NCBI GenBank assembly: GCA_032622095.1
Contig: CP136066.1
Location: forward strand, 151,420,224 to 151,484,223
Direction of reading: 5' to 3'
Length of the DNA: 64,000 nucleotides
Source of the DNA: Siphonodentalium dalli
Lineage: Eukaryota > Mollusca > Scaphopoda > Gadilida > Siphonodentaliidae
Within the stretch, counting starts at the first letter, position 1; each line of letters opens with the position of its first letter. Below, one piece after another: positions 46,701-58,700 of this stretch. The notes beneath the pieces are model-generated. The model did no database searches. It worked only from the letters and a program-made list of their open reading frames with translations, and was not told the DNA's origin. The position numbers and the translations under genes are program-made.

Positions 46701-49700
46701 CACACAATTGTATGTTTCACTGATCCATGGCTCAAATTCATTCAATTGTTACATATATTCTGTTCAGTATAAAAGGAGATGGTCCCATAAATGGCCTGAT
46801 TTAGTATACAGTACCCCTTTAATAAGTTTAAGGCTTGATGGTTATATGCCTCGTATAGGAAGCATCTAAATTACAAGTTGAGACACCTTCCTTTCAGAAC
46901 CATAAGGTACCGTATCTACAATGTTTATAAGGAAATTTTAGCAATAGGCTAGAATGAAAATAAAACCAACAAACAATAGACAAAACAATATACATAAACA
47001 CAATGCTTATACTCAAATTATTTCAATATCTAAAAAAAAAACAAAAAAACAAGAGCTTGCATCTCGGGTGCCACCATACCGGTGTAACACGATATCTCCC
47101 CCTGGGTATTTCCCCCCCCACCCTGGGTATCTCCCCCCCCCCCCACTCGTACATTTTTTCCCTCACTTATTTTATATTATTATGGTAAGAAATGCCGAGA
47201 AAACTATTAAATTTAATTTTTTTTTGTTATTTTGAAGTTTAACTTAACCCAATAATAGCATAAATATGTCAAAATATTACCTTATGATTCTATCGTTTAA
47301 TTTGCTTTATATAGTCATGAAATGGCGAGAAATTAACTTTATATAAGCAAAATTTTATAGAGTAAATATTTTGGGTGGGGGGGATGATACCCAGGCCTGA
47401 GTATCTTCCCCCCCCCCCCCCCCACCCAGCACCACATATGACAAAAATTAAACGTATGATTTTATTGCTTAATTTGCTTTATATAGTCATGAAATGGCGA
47501 GAAATTAACTTTATATGAGCAAAAAGATACTCAGGCCTGGATATTTCCCCCCCCCCCACCCCAAATTCTTACTCTATTAAATTGTTCTCATATAAAGTTA
47601 ATTTCTCGCCATTTCATGACAATATAAAGCAAAATAAACGATAAAATCGTAAGGTAATATTTTGACATATTTATGCTATTGTGTGAGGGGTTAAGTTAAA
47701 CTGGGAAGATACCCAGGGCGGGGGGAAGATACCCAGGGGGGGAGATAAACTGTTACACCGGCATGGTGCCAAAATGAAACATGTGCAGGACTGAATCCAA
47801 ATTTAAAATAAACAAAGAAGGATAACTTTAGAACAGACAATGCAAACAATGTCATTTGGGCATCCTTTTGAAAACACCCCGGATGAAAAACCCCCATACC
47901 AAATTTCATTGAGATCTGTTGAACCATGCATGGCTGAGATATCTGGGCGGATGGACAAAAAATATATATCTCAACACTGAATATCTTCTGATTTGCATTT
48001 TGAATCTGATTGTTTCAAAGGCTATATACAGTAGTGCCCTAAGTAATCGACTCCATATAACCACAGCAGAATTATGGGTAACTTTTCAGGATTTAGTCGG
48101 AAATATATGGCTTGTTGCCATTCATCGGAAAGTCATATTTCCGACTAAATCCTGAAAAGTTACCCATAATTCTGCTGTGGTTATGGAGTGGATTACTTAG
48201 GGCATTACTGTATGTGCTTTAATTGGTATGAGTTTACACATGATTTGTTATATTTACTGAAATAACGATTGATTACTGACCGGTTTTTACTGCCATAGAT
48301 TGCTGGTGTTTAAGATAAGAATTGTAGAAAATAATTAATACTTGAGTCACAAAACACATAATAAAATAGGTAAAATAAAAGGAAATATCTTAGATAAAGT
48401 GAGGCATACAAAAAGTGAGGCTTTTCCAGACTATAGAAAAACTACTTTATACATCACATGTACTGAAGGACTATAGAAATATTTTTCTGGTATCAAAGAA
48501 CTTATTAAAGTTTGAATTTCTCAAAAATAGATTCAGACAAGCCATAGATAGAACGACACAAGTACAGTGAACTGGTTAACATTATTGCATGAATTTGTTG
48601 TGACGTGATGGTATAACGAGAACAGAAGGAAGTTTTACCTCGCGACACGACAAACGAGTGCAATAACGTTAACATGTTGACACAACTATATTTATTGCAC
48701 ACTCTGAAGATTGTTGCTTATAGTAGATTGAAATTTAGGTCGATATTAATTGATTTAATTGAACAAACTTGCGATTTATGTAGACATACCTCATAATTTA
48801 GTGAAGACTTTACTGTTTTCACATTTTCGTTGTCAATGTAATAGATTTATATTGTCCAAGGACAAGACAAATATTTTTATTGAATGTTTTGAAATCGTCT
48901 ATATTTTGCTGTATTTCGCCCAATTGTACCAATGGTGTGCAATTAAAAATCATAATCCTCAGTGATGAGCATAAGATATAAGAGATGAATTTTTAAACAA
49001 TACCTGTTTTTATTTTTAGTTCAATTTCTTGCAAAAGATTTTTGTCATAACTGGCATCAAGTAACTTGAAGCGATAAAACTGAATTATTTTCTCAACGAA
49101 CTAACAAACTAAATTAAATAGTGGACATTAATAATAAACAAAGAGAACATTAGTGCCTCATGGATTAAGACCACTCATAAATGATCTGTTGTTAATTGAG
49201 AAATAATGTGGATAGTTGTATTTCTATAATTCACTACTTCAGTAAAACCTCTCCAAACCGAATCCCACTTCACACCGAACAAATTGTACGGTCTTGAATT
49301 TGCCCAAGTGCATTCTGACTAAATATAAGTCTGTTATCCGAAAGCTCTCCATTCTGAACACCCAACAGGATTTTGAGTCTGTAAGTGACTGAACACATGC
49401 ATTTTGACCTCCGGAAACCAAGTTGGATCAGTGATTTCATAGCATTGTCTAAAGTACTGGCCTAATCAGTTTTCTTTTGTTCGGGTAATAAGCCTGTCAA
49501 TAACAACAGTGGCCTGATTAGATGTCGCTATGTTTGTATCACACCATCACTGCACCATTGAGAATTCAGTTTGAAAGATTAGATCATTGGCGGTTTGTTT
49601 TTACATAAGTACTAGTAATAAACTATAGACATGCGGACCAGTCTGCCCTTTGTGTTAGCTGACATGTCCATGCTAACGCAGGCAGACTGGATGTGGTACT

Positions 49701-52700
49701 GGAGTACCAGGTCACCCAACAGGACCCTCTGCCGGCCGTGGCTTGGAGGAATGGCCTGGAATCCACCAGTCGGGGGCCAACCAGAAGACACAGACCGGGA
49801 TGAAGAGGAGAAAGAACAAGAGGTACGCTGTCGCGTGGCATTTGCCCCCGACCGTAGCAATTTGGATTAAGCATGGACGAAACTGCGGATATCCGAGGAG
49901 GTCTATATGACCATTCCAAAAGAAGTTCGTACAGAAATGTTGACTAAAAACCACAAAACAAGCGATCCGGAAACCCAAAAACAAGTGAAAATTCAAATTT
50001 TCTAAGTTGTAAAAAGGGCCATAACTCTGGCAAAAATCATCAGATCATACCCAAATTCGCACTTGACATGTAATTTCATAAAACTGATCCACAAAAATAC
50101 GGGATTTGCAATCGTACCACCAAAGCTCACGCTATCATCTGGAAACCCCAAAAATATCAGCTAAATCTGCCCAGCGGTTGCTGAACAATAATGCAAAATG
50201 GTTGTATGGACAGACAAAATTCAAATTTTCTAAGTTGAAAAAAGGGCCATTACTCTGGCAAAAATCATCAGATCATAGCCCAAATTCGCACTTGACATGT
50301 ATTTTCATATAACTGATCCATAAAAATACGGGATTTGCAATCGTACCACCAAAGCTCACGCTATCATCTGGAAACCAAAAAAACAAGAGAAAATTTAATT
50401 TTCTAAGTAAAAAAAGGGCCATAACTCTGGTAAAAATGAGTGGTCGAAACCCGCGCTATGCATGTAGCTGTTCCCCCATGCTGCTCTATCACCACACCAA
50501 ATATCAGCTAAATCTGCCCAGCGGTTGCTGAACAATAATGCAAAATGTTTGTACAGATGGACGTACGGACGGACGGAGATGTCGACTATATACCCGCCGA
50601 CTTCGAGTCGGGGCATAATAAGACTCCCGCCCGATGCTGCAGGGACGCAGACAGGAGGGCCAGGTGGAGACAGGGGAAAGCTGAGAGATGCACAGCTCCC
50701 CTCCACTTGGCTCCCGGGCAAGAACAGCCAGTCGATCAACGCATCACCACCAACGGAAACAGGGATGCCGATACCACCCCGGATGTCCCTGCCGTCGACG
50801 TGGAGATGGTAACACCACCCAACCAGTCTCCACCAGGGACGAAAACCACCACTCCCATCCCTGAGATGCCGAAGTACACCGAGAAGCCGGCGTCGGAAAC
50901 ATTAGAGGAAAGAATAGAACGAAACAGGAAAAAAAAGGACACCATCAAAAGACGCTATTCAGCAGGAAAGACCTACCATCCGACCATCTATGAATTCTTC
51001 CTGCTGAGAGATAGACAAGCAGTACGCGGGCAAGATGAGCTAGACCCCTCACCCGGAAAAATCTTGATCGATTTGAGACGGATCCACTACACATCGTACC
51101 CACCACTGCCAAAAGAAACAGATCACTGAAAAAAGAAATTAACAATGTCAAAAATGCTATTTTTGTGGGTTTTTGTTCTTAATAAAGGCAAAAATATGAG
51201 GGGTGAAGGAAAGGGCCATGGGGAGGGCCTCATGGCCCTTTCGACCATCCCGGGATTAGCCCCCAAATACTCCCTTCAGACGTGCAGAGTTTTCACAAGC
51301 ACTGTCGACATAACACTGATATCCCAACAAAAAATTTCAAATATAACGATTAAAGCGTCACACAGACTTTGCACAAAGTATTAAATTCCAAAAGGTAATT
51401 TAAATTTATAAAACTATCAACTGCAACAGATCACTTATGATTGGTCTGAAATAAAAGTGAAAGAAATGGCACCTGTACATGCGGTGGTCCAACGTCGAAT
51501 AGGGAAATAACAATCATCAAACCTGGACATTCTCCTTGCTATCAGGCCGAGCTGATTGGGCTCGCTTAGAGCCGCCACCACTTTTGCCACCTTTGCCACC
51601 TTTACCACCTTTCTTTTTATCGTTTTGTGCAGGAAGACTGTCCCATTTTGTTTGGATCACATCCAAAACTCTCGGATCAGCCCATGAAATTGCATAATCA
51701 AGGGGTGATTGACCTGAAAGGACAAAAATGTGTTCAGATCACATTACTGATCAGACAGGTCAACTTGCAGAGGTAGCTACATTATATACAAGCCTTGAAA
51801 TAGGGTCTGTCATTTGCAGAATGAAGTCCCCAGAGGGTGAAATTAGTGATGCATCCCGCACAGTGGGCTAGCTTCACCATAATTCACTATCTGGGGACCT
51901 CATTCTGCTTTAGGCCTCATCTTCTGGGAAGTATATATAGTCTCAAATTAATCTGAACCATGGATTAGTTGCAAAATATGCTTGTGTGCTCAATGAACAA
52001 TGCCAACAACATGGTAATTATAATGCAAATGAATTTATGACTGGAGTCATAAATTCATTTTCATTGTAATTACCACATTGTTTGCATAATTCATATGAAG
52101 AGTGTGCTAAGGAAAACCTAGGTAAGAAATATGAGGTAAATCAGAAGAAAAGTATTTGACATATTGTTGGATGGCATGTGTGTGAAGGGGCTATTTCTAA
52201 TCCGATCGACCAATCTATATAAAAAAATATACAGGTGAGGCATGTCATCATAAACCTGCATATAACATATGAACACAATCGGACAAAAAATACTTGGGTT
52301 ATGACATGACCATCTATGGATAGAAAGTGTTAATCATTTCTAAACAGATCAACCGATCAATACCCAAAAATTATACAGGTGAGGGGTGTGTCATCATAAA
52401 CATGCACATAAAATTTGAACACTATCCGATAAAAAATACTTGAGTAATCGAGTCAAATAGACGAACAGATGGACAGAGACAGACAGACAAACAATGGATG
52501 GTTGATCTGGACGTCGGCATTATGTGTACCATACATGATATGGGTACATATACAAAGCGAATGGACGGACAGATGGATCGACAGACAGATTGACAAATAA
52601 CATAATACGTCCCATTTTTTCAAAACGGGCCAATAATAAACCATTTACTTGTAATTGCACTGCTCTGCACATGCGCGAATAAATTAACCTGATATGCAAT

Positions 52701-55700
52701 AGACCCTTCCCCATATGTGGCAGAACTTGGATTAATATATGCGAGGGTAAATTAAACTGAAAATATTTGTCTAAATTATATCTGTTCTACAAACATGTAG
52801 AAAATGCAACTATATGCCTTATAGTCTAAGTCTGCTCGTACTAAAACCAGCTAAGATATTGGGATAGCAAGATGCTAGTTTTAGTACGAGTATGTCCGTT
52901 ACCATTTGTATGACATGAGTTACGCCCAGGGTTGGTGGCAGGAAGTGTGGTCTATTTTACTCAATTTTACCTAACAAATCAATACCTGATGCTATATATA
53001 TATCGGAAAGAGTGACATCTTACAATGGTCACAATTGTGTATGATAATCTAACTTTCATGTTAAAATACACATAGAATATTCTGGTTTAATAGGACTAAC
53101 ATCGGTTTGTTTATGTTTTAACAGAAAGCCGAAGTGTTCCAACAATCCAGTACACCCAAAATCACTCATAAACAATCAAGTACACCCATACATAACAGAT
53201 CGCCAACAACGTGTGCTGTTATTTTATTCCAACATCCCATCACTATTATGTATTAATTTAACTCTAAGTGGTCCTATATTACTTATTAGTTACTTACACA
53301 TTTCTTACACGGAACATCTCGCGATATATATGCAATTTATAACTTAAAAATTACTGGGTAAGTGATAGAATTAATTAATATAAGACCACGTGGTTTTGTT
53401 TATATTTACCTTACGATTGCAATAAATATTTTAGCCGGAATATACGATGTCGCTTTGTGAGGTCAATTGAGTTCGCATACTTTTATTATATGTAAACACT
53501 GTGGAAATGTCTTTATTTCACATTAAATTACCACTTTCAATTTACAATTGATGTGGTTTTCAGAACAAATATCATATTTTCTATGGAATAAACCCATTTA
53601 TTGTCGCAATTGTGATATTTGATAACATTTAATTGTGGTTTTATGTGAGCTGGTCATCTGAAGTAAAAATGGTTATAACTGTTGGCGGGCATGGCATAGC
53701 ATGTTTAGCTACTTTATAAGACTAGTTTATTGATAAATGCTGGTGTTTTCTAATTAATTGCATTATAATTTACATTTGGAAAAGACTTACATTAATTTGA
53801 ATCTATTTTAAAATGTGTTTAGATATTATTTTAATTATGCCAACCTTGCTGTTTTACATATATATCCCATGGTTCAAAGGGTTAAAGGCCCACTTAATTT
53901 TTGAGTCACCAATTATTTTTTTTTATGGTGCCTTGATATACGGTTTTAATAACAATCTATGCCACAAAATATGATTAAAATACTATAATTCATCACCATT
54001 TGAAACGTCTTGTGTCTCAGAAGATGCTCCATAGAGAAATAGAAAACAGCCGAAATCATAAAAAAGATTACCCCCGTTTTGGCTCAGAATTCAAACTAAA
54101 AATGTATTTTCAATGGAAGGGGAATAACTCTCTCTTTAAAATATAGAGTTATTCCTCTCCATTGAAAATAATAGACTTTGCACAACAAAACCAGATGAAA
54201 TTTAACCCTTTGGCGAGTAGAACGACATATATGTCGTCTATCGGTTGAGGAGTAGAACGACATATATGTCGTTTCAGGAAGTGTTATTTTATGTAGACAT
54301 AACTTCAATAAATCATCTGATTTATAAATGATTTGTATAGGAGTTATTTTTGATTAATATAATGTCCCAAATGTATAAGTGCAATCGATTATGATAACAC
54401 ACATTAAAAAAAATGCACATAAATTAAAACAAATTATTGGACCCTTTTGACCCGAACTTGATAATAATTATTGCTATGACGTTCACATTAAATCTACTCA
54501 TGACGTCATGTATATGACGTTGCAGATACTCTCCAAAGGGTTAAGCACAAAACACATTGGTAACTCAACAAAAACAACATGTTCACAGTTTATTACACCG
54601 GGTAAGTTGATATTACAATGTTTTGGAGCTTTTCAAATGGTATATAATATGGCATATATTTAATATATGTGATCTGGGGGTTCGATGTATATAATATGGC
54701 ATATATTTAATATATGTGATCTGGGGGTTCATGGTATATAATATGGCATATATTTAATATATGTGATCTGGGGGTTCATGGTATATAATATGGCATATAT
54801 TTAATATATGTGATCTGGGGGTTCATGGTATATAATATGGCATATATTTAATATATGTGATCTGGGGGTTCATGGTATATAATATGGCATATATTTAATA
54901 TATGTGATCTGGGGGTTCATGGTATATAATATGGCATATATTTAATATATGTGATCTGGGGGTTCATGGTATATAATATGGCATATATTTAATATATGTG
55001 ATCTGGGGGTTCATGGTATATAATATGGCATATATTTAATATATGTGATCTGGGGGTTCATGGTATATAATATGGCATATATTTAATATATGTGATCTGG
55101 GGGTTCATGGTATATAATATGGCATATATTTAATATATGTGATCTGGGGGTTCATGGTATATAATATGGCATATATTTAATATGTGATCTGGGGGTTCAT
55201 GGTATATAATATGGCATATATTTAATATATGTGATCTGGGGGTTCATGGTATATAATATGGCATATATTTAATATATGTGATCTGGGGGTTCATGGTATA
55301 TAATATGGCATATATTTAATATATGTGATCTGGGGGTTCATGGTATATAATATGGCATATATTTAATATATGTGATCTGGGGGTTCATGGTATATAATAT
55401 GGCATATATTTAATATATGTGATCTGGGGGTTCATGGTATATAATATGGCATATATTTAATATATGTGATCTGGGGGTTCATGGTATATAATATGGCATA
55501 TATTTAATATATGTGATCTGGGGGTTCATGGTATATAATATGACATATATTTAATATATGTGATCTGGGGGTTCATGGTATATAATATGGCATATATTTA
55601 ATATATGTGATCTGGGGGTTCATGGTATATAATATGGCATATATTTAATATATGTGATCTGGGGGTTCATGGTATATAATATGGCATATATTTAATATAT

Positions 55701-58700
55701 GTGATCTGGGGGTTCATGGTATATAATATGGCATATATTTAATATATGTGATCTGGGGGTTCATGGTATATAATATGGCATATATTTAATATATGTGATC
55801 TGGGGGTTCATGGTATATAATATGGCATATATTTAATATATGTGATCTGGGGGTTCATGGTATATAATATGGCATATATTTAATATATGTGATCTGGGGG
55901 TTCATGGTATATAATATGGCATATATTTAATATATGTGATCTGGGGGTTCATGGTATATAATATGGCATATATTTAATATATGTGATCTGGGGGTTCATG
56001 GTATATAATATGGCATATATTTAATATATGTGATCTGGGGGTTCATGGTATATAATATGGCATATATTTAATATATGTGATCTGGGGGTTCACAATTAAA
56101 TGGGCCTTTAATACCAACCTTTTTTGTTCTCAGTTTGAACTTTAGCCCCTCTGTCAATGAGGTACCGTACAACAGTTTCTTTGGAGCTCTCGATTGCACG
56201 AGTCAGAGGTGTGCCACCATTCATTGTTGTAGCATCTAGCTCTGCCCCATGCTCTAGCAGCATAGTGACTATATCCAGCTGCCCGGCGTGACAAGCATGA
56301 TGCAGTGGCGTCCATTTGAAATTATCCCTTGAATTTATTTGTGCTCTGAAAGAAAGTAAAATTTATATTTTCTTTCCAATTTGAATCAAGGCTTGATTGA
56401 AAACTTCATGAGACTTTAATCTGGAAGAAAATTGTTTGCTTTTTAACCGTTTTTAACGGGAGCTGTGCTGGTGCAGCATTAAAGATCCTGTGCCAGTGCA
56501 TTCTCTCATATATGCGAGTCTCCCATAGGGAGCATCACATGTATAAGATAATGCACGGGCTTACAAGGTCATGGTAAATATTGTTAGGACAATGCATTCT
56601 CTCTCTCTCTATATATGTGAAACTCCCTATGGGAGACTTGCATATACATGTACATGTATAAGAGAATGCATTGACACATGATTTTGGAAAATCTCAGCCA
56701 CAGAAGGGTTAAAGCGACAAAATTACATTGAATGAAAAAATATCCAATACCCAAGCCTCAATCTATTTCATAATTTTTGAGGTCGTGCAATCTAGATATT
56801 GGAGACACACCACACATGACTTAAATTTGGACTGGAGCAAGCCAGAATTTAGTGTCTGAAATTTGCAGATTGAGGTGAATTTAGTGACGCTATCCCGCAT
56901 GGTGGGCTAGCATCACCAAATTTGCACTCTGGGGTCCTCAATCTGATTAAACCTCGTCTTCTGGTAAGTATTTATAGTCTCAAATTAACAATGTTTTTAG
57001 TTATACTTTTCCCCTTAGAACTGTTGAGTTTCTATATCCCCTAATTTGCAGAAGATAAAATGCATAATCAAGGTGATTAATGGGTGAACATCACCAACAT
57101 CAACTGTGGAACTTCAATCTGATTTTAGGTCTCCCATAGCAGTTGAGGCCTAAGCAGAATGAGGTCCCCAGAGGGTGATTTTTGTGATGCTAACCCGCTG
57201 TGCGTGATAGCGTCACTAAATTCACCCTCTGGGGACCTCATTCTGCAAATGTCAGACCCACTAAATTCAGACTTGGACTGGAAGATTAAAGGTACTCAAT
57301 ATGATCAGATGGTCCCCATACCATCAAGATAAAACAACAACAACATTTCTTCAAAATACGCTTTAGTTATCAGAATCGATTTATTGCAACAAAATAATGC
57401 TAACTGCTATCAACTATGGTATCAAATTTCCCAAAACTTGTTATTTATCAACATTTTATTCAACAAAATGTGGCTGTATTATCACTATGGTATCACGATA
57501 TTTGACCGTATTACCACTTGATTTTAGAGTTACATGTATCCATATTCATCCGCAATTTTGTCCGAGACCATCCATTTGACCACGTGTTTCTGGGCCACAT
57601 ATTATTACACATCTCGAGAAATAACAAACTTCAAAAATCGATATCTGATCACTCTGAGCTTTGATGGGTGGGTTCCTCGACTTGAATCAAATATTTTTTA
57701 CCCGGAAGCCAAAGAAATAGTAAATTAGGAGCATTTGATCGGATTGAGTACCTTTGAACTAGAGCTATGAAATAAAACATCTTCAAACATGAGAATGGAC
57801 AGGTTTAGAATGAAAAACTTCAAACTCAACAGAATACAGTATTACATGTGTGGCAGGACATCGTGTCCATTGCTATGTACAGTAATAATGCCCGAAGTAT
57901 ACCGGTACATGACACTTTAACCACAGCAGAATTATGGGAAATTTTTCAGGATTTAATCGAAAATATGGCTTGTTGCCATTCATCAGAAAGCTCAACAAGC
58001 CATATTTCCGACTAAATCCTGAAAAATTACCCATAATTCTGCTGTGGTTAAGGAGTCGATTATTTAGGGCATTACTGTATGTGCTTGATGAGCAATGAAA
58101 TTTGAATCTAAACCTCTCTATTTTTTAGAGAAATCTACCAATTGGTGATACCAGGTGGAAATGTTGGACAGGAGTGTAACAAATAGTCTAAACATGACAA
58201 AGTGTCATTTGAAGAGTTACATGTAGAGAACTACATGTACTTCCCTACATTTATCAGAAAATATGCATAGATATCTTACCCATTCTCCATTAAGAATTTC
58301 ACCATGTCCATGTTTCCGATAGCACATGCAACCATAAGAGGTGTTTTATAATACTTGTCTCTGGTGTCAACAGGAGTTCCTTTCTGAAGTGCACTTTTAA
58401 GAGAATAGAGGTCCTCTCCTCGCACAGCATCATTAATATTGAGATACGCCCTATCCGGATGCTGTAGATACCATGCTGAGTCATCCTGTAGAGGATGCTT
58501 AGGTGGACAGTCTCTGTCAAAACGTCCTGTATCCGTAAAATGAACATATCTGGGGATAAACATTTGAGCTGGTCCACCACCCATAGTTCTGTTACAATCT
58601 TCCAGAACACAGATAGGCATGGCTAGCTTGAATTTTCCTTTTTTGCCTCCTTTTTTTCCTTTTTTCTTCTTTTTCTTTCCATCAAATGCCGCTCGAAGAT

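Noticed and set aside
51517-51522. TGA after exon d as the true end of ANKEF1
   Set aside because: The exon at 43719-43438 joins in phase and encodes the conserved ANKEF1 C-terminus. Kept only as a possible isoform.
54639-56092. Centromeric satellite
   Set aside because: Only 1.45 kb and inside an intron of a conserved gene, so a local minisatellite.
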